DNA of 64,000 bases, from assembly GCF_000406105.1 (NCBI RefSeq), contig NZ_CM001974.1, positions 4,236,469 through 4,300,468 of the forward strand. The letters run 5' to 3'. This document shows positions 21,852 through 32,450 of this stretch, piece by piece. The notes under the pieces are model-generated. The model was not told the DNA's origin and made no database searches. It worked only from the letters and a program-made list of their open reading frames with translations. How positions within the stretch are numbered: the first letter of the stretch is position 1; the number at the start of each line of letters is the position of its first letter. A program made the translations under genes and the position numbers. Source of the DNA: Dickeya chrysanthemi NCPPB 402. GTDB lineage: Bacteria; Pseudomonadota; Gammaproteobacteria; Enterobacterales; Enterobacteriaceae.

Positions 21852-22042
21852 TGGCTGGTGGCGCCCGTTTTAAGCGCTATCCGGCGTATGAGCGGGAACA
21901 GCGCATATAACAACACTATGTCATGACAATACGTGCGACGTCAGGCGCAAGCCTGACAGAATGCCGGCTTAGCCGGGAAAATGAAGTTAGCTAACTGTGG
22001 CGGTGGACATTCACCATCCTGCTGCCAGGGGGGAGTCGTCAG
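21852..22042 (+). other. ptsN-rapZ gap with several small hairpins
   Basis: This 191-bp spacer is long for an operon usually tightly packed. It contains a stem GTCAGGC / GCCTGAC with a GCAA loop (21940-21957) and a shorter GCCGGCTTAGCCGGG palindrome soon after. The rapZ ribosome site GGGGGGAG lies near its end. No gene is visible. Confidence 0.5.
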
Positions 22043-22897
22043 ATGGTGCTGATGATTGTCAGTGGTCGTTCAGGTTCGGGAAAATCCGTAGCACTGCGCG
22101 CGCTGGAAGACATGGGTTTCTATTGTGTAGATAACCTGCCGGTGGTATTGCTGCCCGAACTGGCGCACACGCTGGCGGAACGGAACATCTCCGCGGCGGT
22201 CAGCATTGACGTGCGTAACCTGCCGGAAACGCCGGAAGTGCTGGAACATGCCCTGACCCGCCTGCCTCAAAGCTTTTCGCCCCAATTGCTGTTTCTAGAC
22301 ACCGATCGTAATACGTTGATCCGGCGCTACAGCGATACCCGGCGCCTGCATCCGCTCTCCAGCAAGAACCTGTCGCTGGAAAGCGCTATTGATGAAGAAA
22401 ACGATCTGCTCGAACCGCTGCGTTCCCGTGCCGATCTGATCATCGATACCTCGGAAATGTCGGTGCACGAGCTGGCGGAAATGCTGCGTACCCGTTTACT
22501 GGGTAAACGCGAACGTGAACTGACTATGGTGTTCGAATCATTCGGCTATAAACACGGCATCCCGATTGATGCCGACTATGTATTTGACGTGCGCTTCCTG
22601 CCGAACCCGCACTGGGACCCGAAATTACGCCCGATGACAGGGCTGGATAAACCGGTGGCGGCATTTCTTGACCGGCATACCGAAGTCCACAATTTCATCT
22701 ATCAGACCCGCAGCTATCTGGAACTGTGGTTGCCGATGCTGGAAACCAACAACCGTAGCTATCTTACCGTCGCTATCGGCTGTACCGGCGGGAAACACCG
22801 TTCCGTCTACATCGCCGAACAACTGGCGGATTACTTTCGCTCCCGTGGCAAAAATGTACAGTCGCGCCACCGTACGCTGGAAAAACGTAAATCATGA
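22043..22897 (+). CDS. rapZ: RNase adapter protein RapZ
   Basis: RapZ (284 aa) binds glucosamine 6-phosphate and the sRNA GlmZ and recruits RNase E to degrade GlmZ, so tuning glmS and cell-wall precursor supply. The N-terminal kinase-like domain carries Walker A GRSGSGKS (8-15). The C-terminal domain, with [22 protein letters not shown] and a basic RNA-binding end [11 protein letters not shown], is almost identical to E. coli. It overlaps npr by 4 bp. Confidence 0.97.
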   Translation: MVLMIVSGRSGSGKSVALRALEDMGFYCVDNLPVVLLPELAHTLAERNISAAVSIDVRNLPETPEVLEHALTRLPQSFSPQLLFLDTDRNTLIRRYSDTRRLHPLSSKNLSLESAIDEENDLLEPLRSRADLIIDTSEMSVHELAEMLRTRLLGKRERELTMVFESFGYKHGIPIDADYVFDVRFLPNPHWDPKLRPMTGLDKPVAAFLDRHTEVHNFIYQTRSYLELWLPMLETNNRSYLTVAIGCTGGKHRSVYIAEQLADYFRSRGKNVQSRHRTLEKRKS

Positions 22898-23166
22898 CCG
22901 TCAGGCAGACCGTTGAAGTAAAAAACCGCTTAGGGATGCACGCTCGCCCGGCCATGAAGCTGTTCGAGCTGGTGCAAAGTTTTGACGCTGAGGTGTTGCT
23001 ACGCAACGAAAGCGGTACTGAAGCTGATGCCAGCAGCGTCATCGCCATGCTGATGCTGGATTCAGCCAAAGGCCGCCATATCGAAGTGGAAGTCTCCGGG
23101 CCGGATGAAGAACACGCGCTGGCGGCGGTCATTCAACTGTTTGAAGCTGGATTTGACGAAGATTAA
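22894..23166 (+). CDS. ptsO: Phosphocarrier protein NPr of the nitrogen PTS
   Basis: NPr (90 aa, also called npr) is an HPr paralogue that moves phosphate from PtsP (EI-Ntr) to PtsN. The phosphorylated His is H16 in [16 protein letters not shown]. The Ser region [16 protein letters not shown] is at about 45-60. Its ATG overlaps the end of rapZ. It closes the rpoN operon; a weak hairpin terminator follows at 23288-23310. Confidence 0.95.
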   Translation: MTVRQTVEVKNRLGMHARPAMKLFELVQSFDAEVLLRNESGTEADASSVIAMLMLDSAKGRHIEVEVSGPDEEHALAAVIQLFEAGFDED

Positions 23167-23287
23167 TCCGGTATCTTACCTCATCCTGGTGCAAGCCGCC
23201 GTCTGTGATCCCGGTCTATTCCTGTTTATGCGGTAAGTTTTTATGCGGTAACTTCCCCGCATCCCTGTTACCATCGGATTAACTTAT

Positions 23288-23310
23288 ACCCCTGCCCTTA
23301 CGGCGGGGGT
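23288..23310 (+). terminator. Weak terminator after the rpoN-npr operon
   Basis: A 9-bp stem ACCCCTGCC / GGCGGGGGT (one G-U pair) with a 5-nt loop is followed by GTTGTTATCT. It lies about 120 bp after npr and 35 bp before rnk. The U-run is interrupted, so the call is tentative. Confidence 0.5.
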
Positions 23311-23345
23311 GTTGTTATCTGCTATTGCAAAAACTGGAGAAACAT

Positions 23346-23756
23346 ATGGATAAACCGCACCTGACGATTAGCGAGCTGGATGCCGAACGCCTGGATGCGC
23401 TGCTGGAGCAACCTGCTTTTGCCGATACAGCGGTAGCGCAGGCTCTGAGCGAGGAACTCGATCGGGCTGATATCGTCCAGCCGATTGAGATTCCGGCCGA
23501 TGTGGTCACCATGAACAGCAGGGTTCGGTTCCGCGATCTGCTTACGGTGGAAGAACATATTCGCACGTTGGTCTATCCGGCCGGTCTCAAAGACAGCCGG
23601 GAGCAAATTTCAGTGATGGCGCCGCTGGGGGCTGCGCTGCTCGGTATGCACGTCGGCAACAGCATTGCCTGGCCGCTGCCGAATGGCGACGAAACGAGAA
23701 TTGAAGTCATGGAACTGCTCTACCAACCGGAGGCGGCGGGCGAGTATCACCGCTGA
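23346..23756 (+). CDS. rnk: Regulator of nucleoside diphosphate kinase, Rnk
   Basis: Rnk (136 aa) is a GreA/GreB-C-terminal-domain-like protein that binds RNA polymerase and, in E. coli, influences nucleoside diphosphate kinase levels. An N-terminal coiled helix ([17 protein letters not shown]) precedes the FKBP-like domain ([34 protein letters not shown]). The ATG at 23346 has GGAG at good spacing; the seven codons upstream in frame are leader. In E. coli rnk lies elsewhere, so its place between npr and pmbA marks a synteny difference. Confidence 0.94.
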   Translation: MDKPHLTISELDAERLDALLEQPAFADTAVAQALSEELDRADIVQPIEIPADVVTMNSRVRFRDLLTVEEHIRTLVYPAGLKDSREQISVMAPLGAALLGMHVGNSIAWPLPNGDETRIEVMELLYQPEAAGEYHR

Positions 23757-23829
23757 CGCGACGGCATCCTCCCATGGCTGCCCAACAGACCGAGGGCAGC
23801 CATGTCGGCGAATGCCGTGGCAGAGAACG

Positions 23830-25170
23830 TTATGCGCCGGCGATTTTCATCGACGGCAGCAACACCGATCCGCACTGAATATTACTGCGCGTTTCAATAT
23901 CATCGCCGACGGTGACCATATTGCGCAGCATATCTTTCAGGTTACCGGCGATGGTGATTTCACTCACCGGGTACTGAATCTCGCCGTTTTCAACCCAAAA
24001 ACCCGCCGCGCCGCGTGAATAGTCGCCGGTAACCGCACTCACGCCTTGCCCCATCAGGCTGGTGACCAGCAACCCAGTCCCCATTTCCTTCAGCATACCG
24101 TCAAAATCCAGCCCGCGTCCGGCAATGCGCCAGTTATGAATGCCACCCGCATGGCCGGTGCTCTTCATGCCCAGTTTTCGGCTGGCATAGGTGGTCAATA
24201 ACCAGGTTTGCAGCACACCGTCTTTGACGATATCGCGCTGTGCGGTACGTACGCCTTCGCTATCAAACGGCGTGGACGCCAGCCCTTTGCGCAAATGCGG
24301 CAACTCCTGAATGGTCAGCCATTCCGGTAGAATCTGCTTACCCAGGCTATCCAGCAGGAAGGTGGATTTCCGGTAAACACTGCTGCCGCTGATGGCGCCG
24401 ACCAAATGCCCGAATAACCCGGTCGCCACCTCGGCGGCGAACATCACCGGCGCTTCCATAGTGGCTAATTTGCGCGGCGCCAGGCGCGCCAGCGTGCGCC
24501 GGGCGCACTCCTCACCGACCCACGACGGCGCTTGCAGGTCGTCGAGCGCACGGCCGATGGTGTAGGCGTAATCGCGCTCCATATCGCCGTTATGTTCGGC
24601 AATCACGCTGACCGACATGGAATGGCGGCTGGAGCAGTAGCTCTGCAACATACCGTGGCTATTGCCGAACACCTTGATGCCATAATGACTGTTAAAACTG
24701 CCGCCTTCGGTGTTGGTGATGCGTTTATCGGCTTTCAGCGCCGCCTGTTCAGCGGCGGCGGCCAGCTCGATACCGCGATCGGCGTCCAGCTCCGCCGGGT
24801 GGAATAAATCCAGATCCGGAGCATCAAACGCCAGCAGGTCTTTATCGGCCGGACCGGAATACGGGTCAACCGACGTGTAGCGGGCAATATCCAGCGCCGC
24901 CTGTACCGTACGCGCGATGGCGTCCGGGCTCATGTCGGTGGATGACGCGCTGCCTTTGCGCTGTTGATAGTAGACGGTGATGCCGAGTGCGCCGTCACTG
25001 TTGAATTCGACGTTTTCAACTTCACCATACCGGGAGCTGACGCTTATCCCCGTTGTTTTCGTGACGGCGACTTCCGCCGCATCAGAACCGGCACGGGCCA
25101 GCTCCAGCGCCTGCGATACCGCCTGTTCCAGCACTTTACGCTGTTCTGCAACCTGAGTGATTATTGTCAT
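23830..25170 (-). CDS. pmbA: Metalloprotease PmbA (TldE)
   Basis: PmbA/TldE (446 aa) is the non-catalytic partner of TldD. The TldD/E heterodimer digests unfolded peptides and matures microcin B17 and the CcdA antitoxin. The protein lacks the HExxxH motif found in TldD, as expected for TldE. Motifs [20 protein letters not shown] and [11 protein letters not shown] are typical. The frame runs upstream to 25218, but the ATG at 25170 ([17 protein letters not shown]) matches the family start. It is divergent from darP, as in E. coli. tldD lies about 7 kb away. Confidence 0.95.
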   Translation of the reverse strand: MTIITQVAEQRKVLEQAVSQALELARAGSDAAEVAVTKTTGISVSSRYGEVENVEFNSDGALGITVYYQQRKGSASSTDMSPDAIARTVQAALDIARYTSVDPYSGPADKDLLAFDAPDLDLFHPAELDADRGIELAAAAEQAALKADKRITNTEGGSFNSHYGIKVFGNSHGMLQSYCSSRHSMSVSVIAEHNGDMERDYAYTIGRALDDLQAPSWVGEECARRTLARLAPRKLATMEAPVMFAAEVATGLFGHLVGAISGSSVYRKSTFLLDSLGKQILPEWLTIQELPHLRKGLASTPFDSEGVRTAQRDIVKDGVLQTWLLTTYASRKLGMKSTGHAGGIHNWRIAGRGLDFDGMLKEMGTGLLVTSLMGQGVSAVTGDYSRGAAGFWVENGEIQYPVSEITIAGNLKDMLRNMVTVGDDIETRSNIQCGSVLLPSMKIAGA

Positions 25171-25360
25171 CGATTTGCCATAATGAGTAAGAAAACATTC
25201 AGATAATCTATGATGCAACGAATGCCGTCCGCCTGCTATTCGTTACCTTACCTCGGTTTTACCACGAGGTAGCCTGTGATTGAGTCTAACAGGATCGGCG
25301 GACAATTTCGCACTCAGCCCATAACCTGATAGGATCAGCCTCTTTTATTGGGGAGCTACC

Positions 25361-25909
25361 ATGAACAAACATCCCGAAGACTGGCAGGACGAGATCCCTG
25401 ACGCCAGTCAGGACGATGAAGACGAAGAGATAATCTGGGTCAGCAAAAGCGAGATTAAACGCGATGCCGAGGCCCTCAAAGCGTTAGGCACCGAGCTGGT
25501 CGAGCTGGGCAAGAACGCGCTGGAACGCATTCCGCTGGACGACGATCTGCGCGCCGCCATTGAACTGGCGCAGCGCATCACCAAAGAAGGCCGCCGCCGC
25601 CAGTTACAGTTGATCGGCAAAATGCTGCGTGCCCGCGACCCGGAACCGATTCAGACCGCGCTGGACAAGCTGCGCAACCGCCATAACCAACAGGTGTCGT
25701 TGTTCCACAAGCTGGAGCAGTTGCGTGACCGGTTGATAGCCGAAGGCGACGGCGCCATTCCTGACATTCTTGCGCTGTATCCGCAGGCCGACCGCCAGCA
25801 ATTGCGCTCGCTGGTGCGTAACGCCCAAAAAGAAAAAGCCGCCAACAAACCGCCCAAATCAGCCCGGCAGATTTTCCAATATCTGCGCGAACTGGCGGAA
25901 GCCGAATAA
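25361..25909 (+). CDS. darP: Dual-action ribosomal maturation protein DarP (YjgA)
   Basis: DarP (182 aa, DUF615) joins late pre-50S particles and helps the peptidyl-transferase centre fold. The N-terminus is very acidic (residues 3-30, [22 protein letters not shown]) and the rest is helical and rich in R/K/Q ([41 protein letters not shown]). GGGGAGC lies before the ATG. It is divergent from pmbA. Confidence 0.95.
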   Translation: MNKHPEDWQDEIPDASQDDEDEEIIWVSKSEIKRDAEALKALGTELVELGKNALERIPLDDDLRAAIELAQRITKEGRRRQLQLIGKMLRARDPEPIQTALDKLRNRHNQQVSLFHKLEQLRDRLIAEGDGAIPDILALYPQADRQQLRSLVRNAQKEKAANKPPKSARQIFQYLRELAEAE

Positions 25910-26003
25910 TGTCGGTCGGCGCCTGTGAGGCTGTGGCAAACAGCCTCGCCGGCACCTTGTGTAGCGGTTTTTATTTGGTTGAAGCCACCAGTGCAGAACC
26001 CAC

Positions 26004-26504
26004 ATGACAACCTTATTTATGTATTACGTGGGCGGGCGCGCCCAGGGCGCCAATATCGAATTGCATGATATTCAGTTCGCGGCGGTGGAACACCCGCATG
26101 ACGGGTTCCCTTTTTTAAAAGCCAACTGGTTCGGCGATAAAAACCGGGTTCACGTCGATAGCTACACCCCCTGTCATTGGGCGGACGGCTATGATATCAC
26201 GCTCAGCCGCCAGCCGTTTCAGGGGAAGGAAAAACTCTGGTTTATCAACATGGGAGGATATCTGCCGCACAACCCGGCGGAGGTGCATCAGTTCGGGCTG
26301 TTCGTCGCTGCGGATGCGGAACTCGCGCAACAACGCGCCAAAGCCGTGCTGCTGACCGATGTCTTTCAGCAGCATAAGGATGATCTGCGCGATGTGGACG
26401 ACTGCCTGCCGCTCACCTTGCTGGACCGCTGGTATATCCATCTAAACGCCAACCCTGCCGGACAGATTCCATCGCCGCAGTGGCAGGGTTATCACCCGCT
26501 GTAA
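26004..26504 (+). CDS. DUF1543 domain-containing protein
   Basis: A 166-aa soluble protein that resembles DUF1543 proteins of unknown function. It opens MTTLFMYYVGGRAQGANIELHDIQFAAVE, and this block is followed by a second similar region (QFGLFVAADAELAQQRAKAVLLTD), suggesting two related halves. There is no signal peptide or membrane span. It lies between darP and the convergent aaeB, whose stop is 6 bp away, and is probably monocistronic. Codon use looks like its neighbours. The family call is recalled, not searched. Confidence 0.75.
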   Translation: MTTLFMYYVGGRAQGANIELHDIQFAAVEHPHDGFPFLKANWFGDKNRVHVDSYTPCHWADGYDITLSRQPFQGKEKLWFINMGGYLPHNPAEVHQFGLFVAADAELAQQRAKAVLLTDVFQQHKDDLRDVDDCLPLTLLDRWYIHLNANPAGQIPSPQWQGYHPL

Positions 26505-26510
26505 ACGGGA

Positions 26511-28463
26511 TCAGTCGCCAAGCGCATGTTTATGACGATGCAACAGTACCGTCAGGCGGCCAACCGCATTAATGGCTTCATCCGACACCTGATGGTCGCG
26601 CAACAGATGCTGATACTCATCCATCTGGGCCAGCAATCGGGCGAAATGGTGGCTACGGTCGCGGGTAGCGGCAATCACCTGTTCCGCCGTCGCCCGCATC
26701 TGGCGATGAAACGCAGACAAAACAGGGCTGACCGGCAGTTCCAGCGTCCGCAAACGCTGATGCATCATGATCAGTGACAACGCCAGCCGGTACCGACTTA
26801 TTTCACCGGGAAACAGGTTCAGCAGCAGAAACAGGTGCTGATACAACGCAGGCAGGTGGTTCTCTCGCCGTTGCGTCGCACGGGTCGACAAGGCCGACAC
26901 CGCGCCGAACACAAAGCGGTTCAGCAGCGTACGGCCGGTTTGTTCACGGGTATTGTCGCGGATCAGCAAAATCACGAGCAAAGCCAACATACAGCCGATC
27001 ACCTGCCCAATCGCGTTATCAAGAAACTGAGACAGGTTGAACTTCATCGGATTGCTGAGCACCAGAATGTTGATGGTACTGGCCAGCGCGCCCAGCGATC
27101 CCAGCCGCCGTTTTTGAACCTCAATGCCGATGACAAACGCCATACCGCCGAGACTCAAACACAGCAGCAGCAGGCTTTGCTGGGTGGACGGCAACACCAG
27201 CATAAACATCAGCGCCCCCAGCGGCAGCGCCACCAAAGAACCAATCAGAAAGTCTTTCGCCGCCATCACCGGATTCGGTAACCGCATCACCAGCGATGTC
27301 ACCACCGCGATGATCACCATGCATGAACTGCCCGAGGTCCAGCCGGTCCATAACCAGAACAAACAGCCCAGACCAGTCGCCACCGTGGTACGCACGCCAT
27401 TAATCATCGCATGACGGGTTTCCGCCGAGCTGGCTTTTACCGGTACGTCGGCATCCAGCAATGCGGCTTCGCTCTGACCAATACGCGCATTGGTTTTCAC
27501 GCCTTTCGACAACAACTGGTAGCGCGTCGCGGCCCCCAGCCAGCTTATCAGCGTCGGCGGCAGGCTGCTGCCGTGCGCCGCCGCCAGATGGCGTAACTGC
27601 CGCAAACGCCGCTGTACCTCCGCCGGATTGTCCGCCGGGTGCTCCAACATCACGGCGATCGCCCCTTTAACCGCATCAGGATGATCCTGTAACGTCAACC
27701 GGATTTCGCACGCCTGAGTGATCATAATCCAGGATTGAGTCAACAACGTGGTTATCCGGCGGCCGGCACCCTGCCAGCGAGATGACTCCATCATCAATAC
27801 GCTGCGCATACCGTTGATAGCATGGGTTTTACGCACCAGCGCGTTCCACGCGGCATCCAGCGCCTGTTTCGACATGCCGTTCACACAACCTTGCAGCAAG
27901 TGATATTGCCCGACCAACAGCTCATCCAGCGCCCGGTCGATATCCTGCTTGACCGAACGCGGCGAGAACAGCAAGTCGGCTAAAATGGCGCAGACGATAC
28001 CCAGCACAATCTCACTGCAACGCTCAACGGCAAACTGCGGAATACGCAGCGGCGCGCTCTGACTGGTCACGATGATGATCAGCGTCGTGTAGCCCGCCAG
28101 CGCAAACACATAGGCGTTTTCCAGTTTGATCAGTGATGAAATCCAGACGCAGACCCCCGCCCACAGGCAACACAGCATCAGCATCACTACCGGTGCCTGC
28201 ACCGTGGCGATGATAATCACCAGAGCCGCAATACAGCCGATAAAGGTGCCGATGACCCGCAACATGCCACGGTAACGAATCGCACCGGAGAACGGTTCGC
28301 CGCCGGCGGCAAAAGCCGGTGCTGCGGCCACGATCGCCGCGGTCAATGCCGCCCAGCGCGGGGTTTCCAGTTGCAAAAAGAACCCCAGAACCAACGACAG
28401 CACGATCGCCGCACTGAGTTTGAAGGCAAACCGCAGGCGCAAAAACGCGGGACTGTTCATCAT
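26511..28463 (-). CDS. aaeB: p-Hydroxybenzoic acid efflux pump subunit AaeB
   Basis: AaeB (650 aa) is the inner-membrane permease of the AaeAB pump, which exports aromatic carboxylic acids such as p-hydroxybenzoate. It belongs to the FUSC/aromatic-acid exporter family. One membrane block is at about 12-165, a cytoplasmic helical region at 166-355 and a second membrane block at about 356-500. A C-terminal soluble part follows. It lies 10 bp after aaeA. In a plant-associated host the natural substrates are plausibly plant phenolics (inference). Confidence 0.94.
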   Translation of the reverse strand: MMNSPAFLRLRFAFKLSAAIVLSLVLGFFLQLETPRWAALTAAIVAAAPAFAAGGEPFSGAIRYRGMLRVIGTFIGCIAALVIIIATVQAPVVMLMLCCLWAGVCVWISSLIKLENAYVFALAGYTTLIIIVTSQSAPLRIPQFAVERCSEIVLGIVCAILADLLFSPRSVKQDIDRALDELLVGQYHLLQGCVNGMSKQALDAAWNALVRKTHAINGMRSVLMMESSRWQGAGRRITTLLTQSWIMITQACEIRLTLQDHPDAVKGAIAVMLEHPADNPAEVQRRLRQLRHLAAAHGSSLPPTLISWLGAATRYQLLSKGVKTNARIGQSEAALLDADVPVKASSAETRHAMINGVRTTVATGLGCLFWLWTGWTSGSSCMVIIAVVTSLVMRLPNPVMAAKDFLIGSLVALPLGALMFMLVLPSTQQSLLLLCLSLGGMAFVIGIEVQKRRLGSLGALASTINILVLSNPMKFNLSQFLDNAIGQVIGCMLALLVILLIRDNTREQTGRTLLNRFVFGAVSALSTRATQRRENHLPALYQHLFLLLNLFPGEISRYRLALSLIMMHQRLRTLELPVSPVLSAFHRQMRATAEQVIAATRDRSHHFARLLAQMDEYQHLLRDHQVSDEAINAVGRLTVLLHRHKHALGD

Positions 28464-28473
28464 AAGCCCCTGC

Positions 28474-29421
28474 TTAGCCGAACTCGCGCAGGCGATGTAA
28501 TAGTTGCAATAACGGCGACATCGACTTGGTATTGCGGGTCTGTTCGCCGGTCACCACGACGGTGGCGGTGGTGCCGGCCGGATACTGGTCGCCCCATTGT
28601 TGTTCAAGACGAATTTTTACCGGCACCCGCTGAGCCAACCGCACCCACTCCAGATTGGAATCCACCGTTGCCAGACCTTTGTTATCCGCGGTACTGCTGC
28701 TGTTGGTGACCCCGGCGGCAATACTATCGACCGAACCGAACAAAATCTTGTTACTGCCCAACGGAGTGATTTCCACCCGGTAACCGGGCCGGACCTCCGC
28801 CAGTTTGGTTTCTTCCATGTAAGCCAGCAGATAGAACGAATCCTTTTTCACCAACGCCACCGCGGTAGCGCCGCGGGTAATGTATTCGCCGGCATGGACA
28901 TGTAAGTTGGTTATCCAGCCGTCAGCCGGGGCGCGCACCACCGTACGCGCCAGATCGAGTTTCGCCAGTTCCTGCTCCGCCTGCGCCTTTGCCAGTTGGT
29001 GTAATGTGGTTTGCAACGCATTGCCGGACTGTTCAATTTCCTCCCGCGACATCGCCTGCACCCCAAGACGCTGACGGCGCGCCGATTCCCGCTTTTTCTC
29101 ATCGGCCAGCGCCTGATAATAGGCGACATCCGCCTGCGCCTGCTCCAGCGCCTGCTGATAACGCGGCTGATCAATCACGAACAGCACATCACCCTGTTTC
29201 ACCGGCTGGTTATCCTGCACTTTGACATCGGTCAACAGGCCGCTGACATCGGGGGCGATCGCCACCACATCGGCACTAAAACGGGCGTCGCGCGTCCAGG
29301 GGGATTCAGTATAAAACGACCAGACGCGCACCAGCGCCACCCCAGCCAGTAGTACCAGTAATAACGTCACGGCCATGCGGCTGAATTTCTTGAAAATGAC
29401 TTTCACAACAGATGTTTTCAC
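28474..29421 (-). CDS. aaeA: p-Hydroxybenzoic acid efflux membrane-fusion subunit AaeA
   Basis: AaeA (315 aa) links AaeB to an outer-membrane channel. One N-terminal membrane helix (about 17-36, [15 protein letters not shown]) is followed by HlyD-type lipoyl halves ([50 protein letters not shown]) flanking a coiled-coil hairpin (about 90-145). No ATG fits. A GTG at 29421 with GAGG five bases upstream is preferred; a second GTG at 29406 would match E. coli's 310 aa but has no ribosome site. aaeX ends 7 bp upstream. Confidence 0.92.
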   Translation of the reverse strand: MKTSVVKVIFKKFSRMAVTLLLVLLAGVALVRVWSFYTESPWTRDARFSADVVAIAPDVSGLLTDVKVQDNQPVKQGDVLFVIDQPRYQQALEQAQADVAYYQALADEKKRESARRQRLGVQAMSREEIEQSGNALQTTLHQLAKAQAEQELAKLDLARTVVRAPADGWITNLHVHAGEYITRGATAVALVKKDSFYLLAYMEETKLAEVRPGYRVEITPLGSNKILFGSVDSIAAGVTNSSSTADNKGLATVDSNLEWVRLAQRVPVKIRLEQQWGDQYPAGTTATVVVTGEQTRNTKSMSPLLQLLHRLREFG

Positions 29422-29428
29422 AACAACC

Positions 29429-29632
29429 TCAAAGACCGAAATGGAACAGCGCATAGAACAGGCAGACAAACAGCGCGGTATTAAACAGAGCCGGGTGCCA
29501 AACCAGGTCGTAGATACCGGTGGGATGCAGCAGGCGGGTACAGACAAAAAATAGCGCCAGCGTCACCAGCAGCACAAAAAATACCGGTGGAAACGACAGG
29601 CCGAATAGCACCATAACCGGGAGTGAATTCAT
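29429..29632 (-). CDS. aaeX: Small membrane protein AaeX
   Basis: AaeX (67 aa) is a DUF1656 membrane protein that always accompanies aaeAB; its role in the pump is unknown. Two membrane helices are visible (about 4-26, [23 protein letters not shown], and 43-65) with the motif [19 protein letters not shown] between. The frame is open to 29776, but the ATG at 29632 gives the family start [16 protein letters not shown] with AAGGA upstream. It is the first gene of aaeXAB. Confidence 0.92.
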   Translation of the reverse strand: MNSLPVMVLFGLSFPPVFFVLLVTLALFFVCTRLLHPTGIYDLVWHPALFNTALFVCLFYALFHFGL

Positions 29633-29967
29633 CCTCTTTTCCTTATGTTCTGCGTCACGCTGCTTGTCGCTCGCACCGCTAACCCTGAGTATCGGTGGCG
29701 AGAAGGACAGAAAAATACCCTCTCCCGCCGACCAACCGTCGGCAGGTGAAAGACACAGCGTTAACTGAATAATCACGATGGCGGGGGCTGATTTACTGCA
29801 TCTCGTTCACGGTGTTAAATCAGCGTTTTTAACCCTTCGGAACAACCACGGCGGCAAAGACAGGCAATCAGGCCCGCGCTTTGTGGTCATACAGGCTATA
29901 TTATGAAACGTTATTATTATGTTATCTACGCAGTGTGATCTAAATCACTTTTAAGCCAGGGTTAATA
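29633..29967. other. Divergent aaeX-aaeR control region
   Basis: This 335-bp region separates aaeXAB from its regulator gene. It must contain the AaeR operator and both promoters. The clearest element is a CRP-like palindrome at 29935-29950, near aaeR. No unambiguous -10/-35 pair or LysR T-N11-A operator could be fixed by eye. Confidence 0.5.
29935..29950 (+). promoter_or_regulatory. CRP-type binding site upstream of aaeR
   Basis: TGTGATCTAAATCACT matches the CRP consensus TGTGA-N6-TCACA at nine of ten key positions, with flanking G/T-rich context. Its centre is 25 bp before the aaeR ATG, which would overlap or lie just past a start site, suggesting repression or roadblock of aaeR, or action on the divergent operon. 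Function is inferred. Confidence 0.6.
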
Positions 29968-30912
29968 ATGGAACGATTAAAGAGCATGTCGGTCTTCGCC
30001 AGCGTGGTGGAATTCGGCTCGTTCACCGCCGCCGCACGCCAGTTGGCTATGAGCGTATCCGCCGTCAGCCAGACGGTGACCCGGCTGGAAGATGAGCTAC
30101 AGGTGAAACTGCTCAACCGCAGCACCCGCAGCATCGGGCTGACGGAAGCCGGCAGGATCTATTACCACGGCTGTCGCCGTATGCTGCACGAAGCACAGGA
30201 AGTGCATGAGCAGTTATACGCGTTCAACAACACCCCTATCGGTACGCTGCGCATCGGCAGTTCCTCCACCATGGCGCAAAATGTGCTGGCTACGATGACC
30301 ACCGACATGCTGAAGGAATATCCGGGTTTGTCGGTCAATCTGGTATGCGGCATTCCAGCACCGGACCTGATTGCCGATGGGCTGGATATCGTCATTCGGG
30401 TCGGTGCGTTGCAGGATTCCAGCTTGTACAGCACCCGCCTCGGCTCAATGCCGATGGTGGTGTGCGCCGCCAAAAGCTATCTTGCACAGCACAGTGCGCC
30501 GGAAAAGCCCGGTGATGTGAGCAACGCGTCCTGGCTGGAGTACAGCGTTCGCCCGGACAGTGAATTCGAGCTGATCGCCCCGGAAGGGATCACCACCCGG
30601 TTAACGCCGCAAGGGCGCTTCGTCACCAATGATCCGGTCACACTGATTCGTTGGCTGAAAAACGGCGCTGGCATCGCTTATGTGCCGTTAATGTGGGTAT
30701 TTGACGAGATCAAACGTGGCGAAATAGAGATCCTCTTTTCGCGCTACCACTCCGATCCACGCCCGGTGTACGCGCTCTATACCCGCCGCGACAACCTGCC
30801 GCTGAAAGTACAGGTGTGCATCAACTACCTGACCGAGTATTTCAACAAGGTGGCGCTGATTTATCAGGGATACCGGCAGGAACAACCGCAGAGCGAGCAA
30901 CCGCAGAAATGA
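29968..30912 (+). CDS. aaeR: LysR-type transcriptional activator AaeR
   Basis: AaeR (314 aa) is the LysR-family regulator that activates aaeXAB in response to aromatic carboxylates. The winged helix-turn-helix is at about 3-60 (MSVFASVVEFGSFTAAARQLAMSVSAVSQTVTRLEDEL). The periplasmic-binding-like effector domain runs from about 90 to 295. Divergent position to aaeXAB supports the assignment. The N-terminus MERLKSMSVFASVVE is typical of this subgroup. AaeR of E. coli is 309 aa. Confidence 0.9.
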   Translation: MERLKSMSVFASVVEFGSFTAAARQLAMSVSAVSQTVTRLEDELQVKLLNRSTRSIGLTEAGRIYYHGCRRMLHEAQEVHEQLYAFNNTPIGTLRIGSSSTMAQNVLATMTTDMLKEYPGLSVNLVCGIPAPDLIADGLDIVIRVGALQDSSLYSTRLGSMPMVVCAAKSYLAQHSAPEKPGDVSNASWLEYSVRPDSEFELIAPEGITTRLTPQGRFVTNDPVTLIRWLKNGAGIAYVPLMWVFDEIKRGEIEILFSRYHSDPRPVYALYTRRDNLPLKVQVCINYLTEYFNKVALIYQGYRQEQPQSEQPQK

Positions 30913-30958
30913 ATCAGGCCGCACCAGGCGGCCTGATGTTACGATAACGGCAAAACGC

Positions 30959-32404
30959 TTAAGCGGTACCGCCCACCGTAATGCTATCCAGCTTCAGGGT
31001 CGGCTGGCCGACGCCGACCGGCAGACTTTGCCCTTCCTTGCCGCATACCCCGACGCCTCTATCCAGCGCCAGATCGTTGCCGACCATCGAGATCTGCTGC
31101 ATGGCTTCAATACCGGAGCCAATCAGCGTCGCGCCTTTCACCGGTTTGGTGACACGGCCATTCTCGATCAGATACGCTTCCGAGGTGGAGAACACGAATT
31201 TGCCGGAGGTGATATCCACCTGACCGCCGCCAAAATTCGGCGCGTACAAACCATACTCCACGCTGGCGATAATCTCTTCCGGGGTGGACTTGCCCGCCAG
31301 CATATAGGTGTTGGTCATCCGCGGCATCGGCAGATGCGCGTAAGACTCGCGGCGGCCGTTGCCGGTCGGCGCAACGCCCATCAAGCGGGCATTCAGCTTG
31401 TCCTGCATATAACCTTTCAGGATGCCGTTCTCGATCAGCACGTTGTACTGGCCGGGTACGCCTTCGTCGTCCATCGCCAGCGAGCCGCGACGCCCTTCCA
31501 GCGTGCCGTCATCCACCACCGTACACAATTCGGACGCCACCAGTTTGCCGACCTGCCCGCTGAACACCGAGGTGCCGCGACGGTTAAAATCGCCTTCCAG
31601 ACCATGCCCGACCGCTTCGTGCAGCAGCACGCCAGGCCAGCCGGCACCCAGCACCACCGGCATTGGCCCGGCCGGTGCCGCGACCGCAGACAAATTCACC
31701 AGCGCCATGCGCACGGCTTCTTTAGCCCAGGCTTCCGCCCGCGCTTCACCCTCCGCCTGCTGCCAGAAATAGTCGTAGCCGGTGCGCGCGCCGCCGCCGC
31801 TGGAACCGCGTTCGCGACGGCCGTTTTCCTCAACCAACACACTGACGGACAACCGCACCAGCGGGCGTACATCCGCCGCCAACGTACCGTCAGTGGCGGC
31901 AACCAGAATCAACTCGTACACCCCAGTCAGGCTGGCGGTCACTTCCTGTACGCGAGAATCCGCCGCACGAGCGGTGGCGTCAACCCGTTGCAGCAACGCG
32001 ATCTTCTCTTCACGGCTCAGGCTATCCAGCGGATTGGCCTGCGGGTAGAGACCACGGTGCGGCACCTCACCCAACGTTTTAACCGCACCGTTGCCCTGCT
32101 CGCGCACAATGCTGCGGGCCGCCTGCGCGCTTTGCTGCAAGGCATTGAGCGTGATCTGGTCGGCATAGGCAAAACCGGTCTTTTCACCGCTGATGGCGCG
32201 GATCCCGACCCCTTGATCGATATGATAAGAACCGTCCTTGATGATGCGGTCTTCCAGCACCCAGGACTCATGATAGCTCGACTGAAAATACAGGTCGGCG
32301 TAGTCAAGACGCCGTTCACTCAACGTGCCCAAAATGGACTGAAGATCCTGATGGCTCAGTTTATTGGCTGTGAGTAATTGCTCACTGACAAATGTCAGAC
32401 TCAT
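30959..32404 (-). CDS. tldD: Metalloprotease TldD
   Basis: TldD (481 aa) is the zinc-bearing subunit of the TldD/TldE protease that cleaves unfolded peptides. The zinc motif [11 protein letters not shown], with H262, E263 and H267, is the HExxxH signature. Glycine-rich [14 protein letters not shown] lies upstream and [21 protein letters not shown] downstream. Length equals E. coli TldD. It lies 46 bp after yhdP. Its partner pmbA is at 23830-25170. Confidence 0.96.
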   Translation of the reverse strand: MSLTFVSEQLLTANKLSHQDLQSILGTLSERRLDYADLYFQSSYHESWVLEDRIIKDGSYHIDQGVGIRAISGEKTGFAYADQITLNALQQSAQAARSIVREQGNGAVKTLGEVPHRGLYPQANPLDSLSREEKIALLQRVDATARAADSRVQEVTASLTGVYELILVAATDGTLAADVRPLVRLSVSVLVEENGRRERGSSGGGARTGYDYFWQQAEGEARAEAWAKEAVRMALVNLSAVAAPAGPMPVVLGAGWPGVLLHEAVGHGLEGDFNRRGTSVFSGQVGKLVASELCTVVDDGTLEGRRGSLAMDDEGVPGQYNVLIENGILKGYMQDKLNARLMGVAPTGNGRRESYAHLPMPRMTNTYMLAGKSTPEEIIASVEYGLYAPNFGGGQVDITSGKFVFSTSEAYLIENGRVTKPVKGATLIGSGIEAMQQISMVGNDLALDRGVGVCGKEGQSLPVGVGQPTLKLDSITVGGTA

Positions 32405-32450
32405 AGAATGTCACTCTTATTGTCAATGTCATCAGATAACCAGACCGCCG

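Noticed and set aside
27461..27670. Plus-strand frames opposite aaeB as a second gene
   Set aside because: Low-complexity Ala/Pro/Arg shadow frames of the aaeB coding strand without start signals.
31028..32377. 449-codon plus-strand frame opposite tldD
   Set aside because: tldD has a full set of conserved motifs on the other strand; the antisense frame is His/Arg/Gln-rich and has no recognisable domain.
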